From contig JANQGC010000095.1 in the NCBI GenBank assembly GCA_028277515.1, positions 1-39,100 of the forward strand: a stretch of DNA of 39,100 bases, given 5' to 3'. Positions 31,812 through 38,715 of this stretch are shown one piece after another. The first letter of the stretch is position 1. Each line of letters opens with the position of its first letter. The notes under the pieces were generated by a model. That model worked only from the letters and a program-made list of their open reading frames with translations. It had not been told where the DNA came from and did no database searches. The stretch comes from Anaerolineae bacterium (GTDB lineage: Bacteria; Chloroflexota; Anaerolineae; Promineifilales; Promineifilaceae). The position numbers and the translations under genes were made by a program.

Positions 31812-33044
31812 ATGGAGATCCTGCTGTTGACGCCTCAACTCCCTTATCCACCGCAGCAGGGAACCGCGCTGCGTAATTTCAACATCATTCGCGGCCTAGC
31901 CGCACGGCATGCGCTAACGCTGCTCAGTTTCACAGCAAGATCGGTTGATGAGCAAATTTCGGCCGTATTACGTGAAAAATGCAAACGAATCGTCACCATT
32001 CCCCAACCCCCTGAACGGTCCGCTTTGTCCCGGCTATGGGAGATGATGATCACCGATCAGCCGGATATGGCACTGCGCCTGCGCAGCCACCATTTTGAAA
32101 TTGCCTTACGGCGCATTTTGAGTGAGAATACTTTCGATATTGTCCAAGTGGAGGGAATTGAATTGGCCTGGACTTTACCGATTCTGCGTAGTGGTTCGGT
32201 AGGACAAAATGTCGTTTTCGACGCACATAATGCCGAAGCATATCTTCAGCAGCGTGCCTATGAGGCAGATGCCCGTTCGCTTAAACGCCTGCCCGCTGCC
32301 CTCTATTCGCGCATTCAGACTCGCCGCCTGTACCGGTATGAACAGGAGAGCCTGAAGCAGGCGGATTGGATCACGGCCGTCAGCGAGAATGATCGCCAGG
32401 TGCTCAACGCTCAAATGGAAAAACAGAATATCTCTGTCATTCCCAACTGCATCGATGTAGAAGAATACGCAAGGAAACCGGAATTTGGCTCTCCCCAGCC
32501 GGGTGGCAGCCTGTTGGGATACGATCTCGTTTTTACGGGAAAGATGGATTACCGGCCCAATGTTGATGCCGTTTTATGGTTTGCCCATGAGGTGTGGCCA
32601 AAAATCTTAGAAAATCGGCCGCAAAGCACTTGGGTCATTGTCGGTCAAAAGCCACACAAACGATTGCAATCATTGCATAATATTCCTGGAATCACGCTGA
32701 CCGGCTGGGTAGAGCAAGTCACCCCATTTCTACACGAGGGAAAGGTGTTCATTATGCCCTTCCGCGTGGGCAGCGGCACCCGTTTGAAATTGATTGAAGC
32801 GATGGCCGCGGGGATCCCGGTGGTCAGTACGGCATTGGGGGTTGAGGGTTATGCTGTGCGGAATGAACAACACTTGCTGATCGCCGATTCCCCGGCTGAG
32901 ATGGCGACGGCTATCTTGCGCCTGCTCCGGGAGCCGCAAACGCGCGCGCGCCTGGTCAAGCAGGGCCAACAATTTGCCGCCCGCTACGATTGGCGAGGCA
33001 TCACCCCAAAATTTGATGAGGTATACTATGCGCTTGCGGCCTGA
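31812..33044 (+). CDS. GT4-family glycosyltransferase
   Basis: Second GT-B glycosyltransferase, 410 residues. It opens with LLLTPQLPYPPQQGTALRNFNIIRGLAARH, the style of exopolysaccharide-associated sugar transferases. Then comes FDIVQVEGIELAW, FDAHNAEAYLQQR, ITAVSENDRQVL, and the donor lobe DLVFTGKMDYRPNVDAVLWFAHEVWP with MPFRVGSGTRLKLIEAMAAGIPVVSTALGVEGYAV. There is no gap after the upstream transferase, and the next gene overlaps its 3' end by 17 bp. Together they should add two sugars to the same glycan (inference). Confidence 0.93.
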   Translation: MEILLLTPQLPYPPQQGTALRNFNIIRGLAARHALTLLSFTARSVDEQISAVLREKCKRIVTIPQPPERSALSRLWEMMITDQPDMALRLRSHHFEIALRRILSENTFDIVQVEGIELAWTLPILRSGSVGQNVVFDAHNAEAYLQQRAYEADARSLKRLPAALYSRIQTRRLYRYEQESLKQADWITAVSENDRQVLNAQMEKQNISVIPNCIDVEEYARKPEFGSPQPGGSLLGYDLVFTGKMDYRPNVDAVLWFAHEVWPKILENRPQSTWVIVGQKPHKRLQSLHNIPGITLTGWVEQVTPFLHEGKVFIMPFRVGSGTRLKLIEAMAAGIPVVSTALGVEGYAVRNEQHLLIADSPAEMATAILRLLREPQTRARLVKQGQQFAARYDWRGITPKFDEVYYALAA

Positions 33045-33591
33045 AAAATCGAATGGAAAAATTGTCCATCCCCCCCATCTCAATGGCCAAAGCGCGGCGG
33101 GAAATCCAAAGTTGATCGCCAGTACCTCTTTATGGCTTAAAAACAGTTCTCCATATCCGCAAGAAAGATTGGAGATCCTGTTGCCCTTCGCCTTTGAAGA
33201 GGTCCTGGCTTACGGCATTGAAATCCATGTCAAGGGATCCAGTCGATTATTTCGCGGGCGAGCGTATGATGGTGTCCCTACCATTGCCAATGTCGTTGGT
33301 GATGCCCATTACCTGGTGACCATCGGATTAGCGCGAACGCGCTCGCTGCTGCCGGATATCGTTGGCCTGAGCACGATAACGAACCGAAAATTGTACCCAC
33401 AGGGTATTCCGGTTAGGAATTGGGAAGATATTTTGATCTATGTTGCCGCTCATGAAGCGCGTCACATCTGGCAGTTTAAAACACGGCGAAAAAATGGCAA
33501 GCAGCCGATCAGTGAAGTCGATGCCGAAAAATTTGCGATTGAAAAATTGAATGCTTGGCGTCTGAAAAATAAAATGGGTATTAATGAATGA
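33028..33591 (+). CDS. Small HExxH protein, possible zinc metallopeptidase, 187 aa
   Basis: No family recognised. The central motif is VAAHEARHIWQF, with H142-E143-x-x-H146 matching the zincin HExxH helix, and 17 residues after the last His there is SEVDAEKFAIEKL, which could give a third ligand (Glu163 or Asp165). The N-terminal half has a beta-rich part (LEILLPFAFEEVLAYGIEIHVKG, HYLVTIGL). No signal peptide. The start at 33028 is preferred because GAGG lies six bases upstream; it overlaps the second glycosyltransferase by 17 bp, so it is translated from the same mRNA. A hydrophobic-helix HExxH can occur by chance, so activity is unproven. Confidence 0.75.
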   Translation: MRLRPEKSNGKIVHPPHLNGQSAAGNPKLIASTSLWLKNSSPYPQERLEILLPFAFEEVLAYGIEIHVKGSSRLFRGRAYDGVPTIANVVGDAHYLVTIGLARTRSLLPDIVGLSTITNRKLYPQGIPVRNWEDILIYVAAHEARHIWQFKTRRKNGKQPISEVDAEKFAIEKLNAWRLKNKMGINE

Positions 33592-33608
33592 GTGTCATCC
33601 CAATAAAA

Positions 33609-33645
33609 TACAAGCCCCCGTAGTTTCCAACTGCGGGGGCTTGTG
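33609..33645. terminator. Bidirectional terminator-like hairpin
   Basis: CAAGCCCCCG (33611-33620) pairs with CGGGGGCTTG (33634-33643); inside, AGTT and AACT can extend the stem to a 3-nt loop. The T-rich tail (GTATTTTATT) is on the minus-strand side. It sits between convergent genes ending at 33591 and 33661. Confidence 0.82.
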
Positions 33646-33660
33646 GTGGTGATTCCAGAG

Positions 33661-34860
33661 CTAACCTCTCAACGATGTCCCACCACTTGGGGGTGGTTCG
33701 GCCGTTGGCTCTGGGTCAGGGGCGGCATCAGGTTGATTCTGTTCCGCCGAGGGCGGAGCAGCAGGGGGCGTTGCTTGGGCCTGCCCCGGACTTTGCGGCG
33801 AGATGGTCGGGCTGGTATCCGGCCATGCGACTTCCAGGGCATGGCACATACCGCGGCTCATCCAGCCGTAGGTCGTATTGGGAGCCGGGTTGACATTAAC
33901 CAGGGTAATTGGTTGTCCTCCCGGGTTTTGATAGATCACTTCGACTAAAACGTTTTCAAAGGTGATATCAATCGGTTGGTACCAACCACTGTCTTGCCAC
34001 CCTTCTTCAGCATACCAGGTGTAGAGATGACGTCCCCAAATTTCGTAGACATCATAGCGGCCGGCGCGTGCTGATTGTCCGGCGACCTCAAAATTGATGC
34101 GCGAACAGGATGGCAGTCTTGGTTTCTTGGTGGCCGTTGGCTCAACGGTCGGCGTGTTGGTCGGTTGCGGAGGGCTGTCGGTTGGCGTTGGTTGGGGCGT
34201 TCCATCACCCGTTGGCGTCGGCGACGGTGTTTCACCTGGCGGCGGGGTGGCCGTCAGCGTTCCGGTTAGTGTACCTGTTGCATCGGGTGGCGTGGTGCTC
34301 GTCGCCGATGCGGTCGGTGTTTCCGTAACTGGCGGTTCATCTGTGGGAGTCACTGTTGGTGGGTTTTCACATTCGTTGACCCATAGGCCGATGCTGTCCT
34401 CGGCGTATAGTCGTAAATTCCCGCTGTCTTCTACCGTAAAACCACCACTGGTGACCATCCCTTGCGGCATGGTGTAGACTTCCTCATCCCCTACATAAAA
34501 TTTGTTGATTCGGCCGTCCTCGTCATCGTCAATCGCTTGAAAACTAATTTCACATCCTGGTCCAACTTGCCCGATATCAATCCATTCCTCATCGCGGGCC
34601 TGGGGAGCGCCACCATTTGTGCTCCAAACCCGCTCTTCATCGGTAGCCGTGTACGTTGGTCCGGGCACGGTTTCAAAGCGGAAGGGCCTTAACCGCTTAA
34701 CAATAAAATTTTTCCCTTCCTCGATCGTGTGGGTTCCCCCTTGACCAAGATATGTAATTTGCTGCCCTCCGGCGACGACAAAGGAAAACCCACCTATGAC
34801 GGCCGCTTGAATTCCCAGCGTAACGAGGAGAAAAACAATCAGTTTTGGAAATCTCTTCAT
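33661..34860 (-). CDS. Exported protein with Thr/Pro-rich linker, 399 aa
   Basis: Residues ~8-30 form a hydrophobic signal anchor (LIVFLLVTLGIQAAVIGGFSFVV). A first folded region (~35-165) includes DEEWIDIGQVGPGCEISFQAIDDDEDGRINKFYVGDE, with a Ca-binding-like acidic turn DDDEDGRI, and ends in CENP. Residues ~170-250 are a low-complexity Thr/Pro/Ser linker of repeated PTPT, PTDSPP and similar. A second folded region (~252-360) begins RLPSCSRINFEVAGQSARAGRYDVYEIWG and includes MSRGMCHALEVAWPD; a Pro/Ala/Gln-rich tail follows. I recognise no catalytic motif. Such linkers are common in Chloroflexota surface proteins. AGGAG lies directly against the ATG, an abnormally short spacing, so translation may be weak or the true start may differ. 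Confidence 0.8.
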   Translation of the reverse strand: MKRFPKLIVFLLVTLGIQAAVIGGFSFVVAGGQQITYLGQGGTHTIEEGKNFIVKRLRPFRFETVPGPTYTATDEERVWSTNGGAPQARDEEWIDIGQVGPGCEISFQAIDDDEDGRINKFYVGDEEVYTMPQGMVTSGGFTVEDSGNLRLYAEDSIGLWVNECENPPTVTPTDEPPVTETPTASATSTTPPDATGTLTGTLTATPPPGETPSPTPTGDGTPQPTPTDSPPQPTNTPTVEPTATKKPRLPSCSRINFEVAGQSARAGRYDVYEIWGRHLYTWYAEEGWQDSGWYQPIDITFENVLVEVIYQNPGGQPITLVNVNPAPNTTYGWMSRGMCHALEVAWPDTSPTISPQSPGQAQATPPAAPPSAEQNQPDAAPDPEPTAEPPPSGGTSLRG

Positions 34861-35096
34861 CTCCTGACACCACCTTTACAATACTCATTACTCATTGCCC
34901 AACTTGTCGCCAGAACACAAGCCCTGGTTCCCCTGCTCTGTTGGTACAAATTTATTGATCGCAGTGTATCATGGATAAGGGTGCAGAAGAACAGCCTTCA
35001 CGCGGATTTTTGGCCTAAATATCGGTTATTTCACCCGGCATACACGGGAATTTTACGTCAAGTATGATAATTGGTGAATTTTGAGTGAACGGTAGG

Positions 35097-36155
35097 TTAT
35101 TTGGGGCATTGACTGAGCAGTTGGCAGCCATCCGCAGTAATCATGATCAGGTCTTCGGTGCGGATGCCACCCCAGCCTTCAAGGTAAATGCCCGGCTCAA
35201 TGGTCAGCACCATCCCGGCCTGTAGGGAAATGTCCTCCCTTAGTATTGACAAGAAAGGATATTCATGGATTTCCAGGCCCAGACCGTGGCCTAACCCGTG
35301 GGGAAACTTATCTCCGTATCCGCTCTGATCGATGAAGTCCAGCGCCAATTGGTGGATTTGCCTGCTCTTTGCTCCGGCGCGAACTCCTTCTAGCGCGGCC
35401 GATTGCCCGCCAAGAACCAATTGGTAAAGCGCGGTGAATGTCTCATCCTGCTCCCCAAAGAAAAAAGTGCGAGTCAAGTCACTTTTATATCCCTTTACAT
35501 CCGCTCCCATATCAACCAGTACAATTTCCCTCTCTCCCAACGTTTGCGGGCCAGGATGGTGGTGGGGTAAGGCGCTGTTGGAACCAAAAGCGACGATGAT
35601 TGGAAAAGCTAAGCCCGTCGCTCCTTGATCGCGCATCATCTTCTCTAACTGCCAGGCTAATTCTGCTTCACTTATCCCAAGCTGTAGTAATTGGGGAACC
35701 TGGCTCATCACCTTATCGGTAATCGCTGCGGCAGCTTTGATGTGGCGCAGTTCATCCTCATTCTTAATTGCCCGCAGGGGTTCAAAAATATCGCTGACCG
35801 GCTGCCATTGGTAGCCGGGAATCGCTTGTAGCTTTTTGCCTTCTGCCCATGTGATATGGTTGGCTTCAAATCCAATATGCTTGATACCACCTTCGGAAAG
35901 GAAGGCGATGGTATCTTCAACCTGGCGAGCATCTTGAAAAAGCTCAAAACCAGGGGCTTCCGAACGCGCCTGTGTCCAGTAGCGGGAATCTGTGGCGAGG
36001 ATGGCTTTATCTATGGTGACCAGGAGACGGCCGTATGATCCACGAAACCCGCTCAACCAGCGCATATTAATGGGATCCGTCACCAGCAGCCCTTCAATGT
36101 CATGTTGGGCGAATAATTCTCTCAAATTGGCCAGGCGTATTTGTGTAATGTGCAT
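35097..36155 (-). CDS. Xaa-Pro aminopeptidase/dipeptidase (M24 family)
   Basis: Cytoplasmic two-metal peptidase acting on X-Pro bonds. The N-terminal creatinase-like domain (1-130: HDIEGLLVTDPINMRWLSGFRGSYGRLLVT) is followed by the pita-bread domain with all five metal ligands: Asp215 and Asp226 (VDMGADVKGYKSDLTRTFF), His290 (FPHGLGHGLGLEIHE), Glu320 (TIEPGIYLEGWGGIRTED) and Glu334. HHHPG at 198-202 adds a His stretch common near the active site. 352 residues is the normal size. AGGAA lies before the ATG. No operon partner: the upstream gap holds a family C repeat, and the exported Thr/Pro protein downstream on the same strand is 236 bp away. Confidence 0.95.
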   Translation of the reverse strand: MHITQIRLANLRELFAQHDIEGLLVTDPINMRWLSGFRGSYGRLLVTIDKAILATDSRYWTQARSEAPGFELFQDARQVEDTIAFLSEGGIKHIGFEANHITWAEGKKLQAIPGYQWQPVSDIFEPLRAIKNEDELRHIKAAAAITDKVMSQVPQLLQLGISEAELAWQLEKMMRDQGATGLAFPIIVAFGSNSALPHHHPGPQTLGEREIVLVDMGADVKGYKSDLTRTFFFGEQDETFTALYQLVLGGQSAALEGVRAGAKSRQIHQLALDFIDQSGYGDKFPHGLGHGLGLEIHEYPFLSILREDISLQAGMVLTIEPGIYLEGWGGIRTEDLIMITADGCQLLSQCPK

Positions 36156-36457
36156 GATTATTCCTAATATGTGTATGTTTGGACTGTTCAGCTATATCAA
36201 TTTGTCATTCTGAGTGAGGAACGAGCGAAGAATCTTTCTTAGAGTATGAAAATAGCGCCAAATACATAAAAGAAAGATTCTTCGGCTATCGCCTCAGAAT
36301 GACAATTTCAAAAGTGATGGGCAAGAAGCTTCATATATCAGTATGATTTAAGCGTATTAAAAATGTTACAATTAGGAAAATAACTGTTCCAAACTATAAT
36401 AAACTGCTTTTGCAATGGTGAAATTCCATGCGGTCAAGCTTTTCAAGAGGTGATGAA
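36156..36457. other. Intergenic region with family C repeat and a -10 box
   Basis: Divergent gap between the M24 peptidase and the antitoxin-like gene. It holds the family C inverted repeat (36203-36304) and a TATAAT at 36395-36400 about 58 bp upstream of the antitoxin-like ATG. No gene. Confidence 0.5.
36203..36304. repeat. Repeat family C, copy 2: TGTCATTCTGA...TCAGAATGACA inverted repeat
   Basis: Arms TGTCATTCTGAG (36203-36214) and CTCAGAATGACA (36293-36304) are exact complements; inner arms GAAGAATCTTTCTT and AGAAAGATTCTTC also pair, around an unpaired ~30-nt centre. Confidence 0.88.
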
Positions 36458-36703
36458 ATGAGTTCTGCTAAGGTTATAATACCCAACATTCAGGTACAGC
36501 TTACGGTCGAGCAACTAATAAATGCTGCTCGCCAATTAGAACCTGGAGATAGAGCTAAACTTGCGAGGGCATTAGCCGATACTGATTTAGATAGGGAACT
36601 AAGACAGCTAATTACGGACTTGCACAACCAACCACCCGTTGAGGAGATATCCGATGAAGACATCCTGGCTGAAATACGGGCATCGCGCCGTCAACATTCT
36701 TAA
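36458..36703 (+). CDS. Antitoxin-like small protein without a toxin partner, 81 aa
   Basis: Resembles short antitoxins that precede PIN or RelE toxins: IQVQLTVEQLINAARQLEPGDRAKLARAL, followed by a helical acidic tail with PPVEEISDEDILAEIRASRR, where 'eisdEdI.aei...R' is a common ending. The start at 36458 is preferred over the ATG at 36428 because AGGTGATGAA precedes it. No toxin follows: the 250 bp downstream hold only the double family B hairpin. So either an orphan antitoxin, or a single remaining member of a decayed pair. Function as antitoxin is inferred from sequence style. Confidence 0.7.
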   Translation: MSSAKVIIPNIQVQLTVEQLINAARQLEPGDRAKLARALADTDLDRELRQLITDLHNQPPVEEISDEDILAEIRASRRQHS

Positions 36704-36783
36704 TTTTCTATATTCGATGGCTGATTATGGTGTGCAGCTTTGGGGTGTTCATTCATTCCTCGACGTACTCGAAAATCACTAAA

Positions 36784-36874
36784 GGGTGTGTCTCAAATTG
36801 GTAAAAACGATACTTTAATGTAGGCCGATTTGCTAAATCGGCAGGCGCGATTTACCAAATCGCGCTACACACCC
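36784..36874. repeat. Repeat family B double hairpin within outer arms
   Basis: Outer arms GGGTGTGT (36784-36791) and ACACACCC (36867-36874) enclose two perfect hairpins: GCCGATTT-GCT-AAATCGGC (36824-36842) and GCGCGATTT-ACC-AAATCGCGC (36845-36865). This is the most complete copy of family B here. Confidence 0.88.
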
Positions 36875-36961
36875 ATAACTAAATCGTCTCCTATGGTTTC
36901 AGATATTGTTGTCCTTTTAATAATAGATTTCTAAGGCTCTGCAAAAATGTTATCAACACAG

Positions 36962-38683
36962 CTATATTCCCGAAATTTCATGGTTAAAAATCGCGCGCAG
37001 GATGGCGACCATCGTGGCATAGGTGGGATCCATGCCGAAATAGGATAGATTGCGGGCGCCGAGGTTTTTTCCTTTACTGAAAGGGGTGTCGGAAGCGTAA
37101 TGAGCGATGCCAATCGGAAACCTGGCGCTATAGAGATTGACCAGTTCATTATATGGATGGCGAACGGGGCGAATCATTTCGTAAATAGCACTTAAATATG
37201 GCCCGGCCTCCATCTCCATGTCTGTATATCCTTCATGATAAAAGACGGACATGTACCCTTCATTCTGCAAAAACGTGCCCGGTACGGTAATTGCTTTCTG
37301 GTTGTCCATGACAGTGCCATAGGCCAGGTAAGGCGCGACATCATCGGCCGCAATATCATTGTTGAATAAATACGTATTGAGCGAATGCTCGTCGTGAACC
37401 ACCCCTGGGATCATCACATCCCCGATGTGCCCATTCAAAGTGGCGGCCTTGCCCATCATATACACACCTTTGATATGGGCGCTGTTGCGGGCTATTTCCG
37501 ATAATACCTGGTAGGCGGCCATTCCCAGAGGATAATCAATATTGACCAGAATGGCATCACTCTCCAACTGCATGATGGTATCGACACCCGGAACACGAAT
37601 TCGGGGGTCAAACAATTCGGGATTTAACTGATCCAGGCGCACGACCTGAACCTCAATGTCAAAAGCATGCTTGCTGGGCACGCGTGAGATGCCGACACTT
37701 TTTTCATGCTCTTTTTGCCGTTTCAGATCAGATGGGTTGGCGGCCTGGTATTTTTTTAAGACATAGTAAAGAAAATTCTCCAGGCTGCTAGGGACATTGC
37801 TCTCCATGATGTCGTGATATTCACGGTTTAAGTGGATATGTGATTCGGCGTCAATGAATTGGTGCAATTTCTCTTCCTGCAACAGCGCATAGCCACTTAA
37901 CAGGTTGGCAAGGCTGTGCGTATTGCTGGAAATGAAATAAACCGGCCGTTCGGAAAAGTTCAGATCATGGGTATGCCGTTCGACGTTGTGCCACCAGCGG
38001 TGGGTGGCTCGCTTATAATCAATGAGGGATCCGGCGAGGGAGCGGATGGAGATTGATTGTTTCTTGCGAGCGAAGGCGAGTAATTGATCGGCCGTCCTCT
38101 CCTTCCAGACCTGGTTTAAGCGGTCGAAATCATCCGCGGGAATATCGGTCAAATCACACAGCGTTTGCAGATCCTGTTCCGATAAACATCCGCCGCGCAG
38201 CCGGGCGTCCAGCAGCCGGTCAATAACCGGCGGGTTGTTCAGGGCATTGTGCAATTTGCGCTGCTCGATCTGGTAAGCGGTCAAGATAGGAACAAGATCA
38301 TCAATGTCGGAACGGCTGGCGATGTAAACGGCCAGGGTTTGTTTGCCGTCGAAATAACTGCGTCGCCGCCGGCCCGGAGCCATCACGACTTCCCATTTTT
38401 CAACATCCGGAAAGCCATGCTCCTTAAATACCTTTTTCGATTGACCCATGACCACCAGTTTTACTTTGTCCATGCAGGGTGGCAGTCGAAAGATAGAATA
38501 GATGAACGCAGCCATATCTGGTTTTGGATCGTTGGCATGGACATGCAGGGCGGAGTGTGTCCTTTTGTGGGCTTCGGCGAGTGTTTTAATCTGCACCGGC
38601 CGCGTGCTGCGTAAAAGGGAGTAATAAGTACGTAAGTATAGTTGTATATCCTGGTTGGCGGAACTGGGTACGGTTCTGATCAT
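36962..38683 (-). CDS. Large conserved-looking protein of unknown function, 573 aa, nucleoside-phosphorylase-like C-terminal half
   Basis: Possibly a DUF6909-type protein; I am not certain. No signal peptide. The N-terminal ~330 residues are helical with no known motif (AHKRTHSALHVHANDPKPDMAAFIYSIFRLPP; WKERTADQLLAFARKK; RPVYFISSNTHSLANLL). The C-terminal part (~385-573) resembles purine-nucleoside-phosphorylase-like folds: VDTIMQLESDAILVNIDYPLGMAAYQVLSEI, HIKGVYMMGKAATLNGHIGDVMIPGVVHDEHS and YTDMEMEAGPYLSAI, the last like the DMExA block that binds the ribose. It could act on a nucleoside-like substrate (inference). It starts 32 bp after selD on the same strand, so a cotranscribed partner of selenophosphate synthase. 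No ribosome-binding site is clear. Confidence 0.8.
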   Translation of the reverse strand: MIRTVPSSANQDIQLYLRTYYSLLRSTRPVQIKTLAEAHKRTHSALHVHANDPKPDMAAFIYSIFRLPPCMDKVKLVVMGQSKKVFKEHGFPDVEKWEVVMAPGRRRRSYFDGKQTLAVYIASRSDIDDLVPILTAYQIEQRKLHNALNNPPVIDRLLDARLRGGCLSEQDLQTLCDLTDIPADDFDRLNQVWKERTADQLLAFARKKQSISIRSLAGSLIDYKRATHRWWHNVERHTHDLNFSERPVYFISSNTHSLANLLSGYALLQEEKLHQFIDAESHIHLNREYHDIMESNVPSSLENFLYYVLKKYQAANPSDLKRQKEHEKSVGISRVPSKHAFDIEVQVVRLDQLNPELFDPRIRVPGVDTIMQLESDAILVNIDYPLGMAAYQVLSEIARNSAHIKGVYMMGKAATLNGHIGDVMIPGVVHDEHSLNTYLFNNDIAADDVAPYLAYGTVMDNQKAITVPGTFLQNEGYMSVFYHEGYTDMEMEAGPYLSAIYEMIRPVRHPYNELVNLYSARFPIGIAHYASDTPFSKGKNLGARNLSYFGMDPTYATMVAILRAIFNHEISGI

Positions 38684-38715
38684 ACTTTTTGTTTTTAATG
38701 AGCAATTTAGGCAAA

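Noticed and set aside
36652..36783. A toxin gene downstream of the antitoxin-like gene, overlapping its 3' end
   Set aside because: The 43-codon frame starting at 36652 shows no PIN, RelE or other toxin motif and looks like an out-of-frame shadow.
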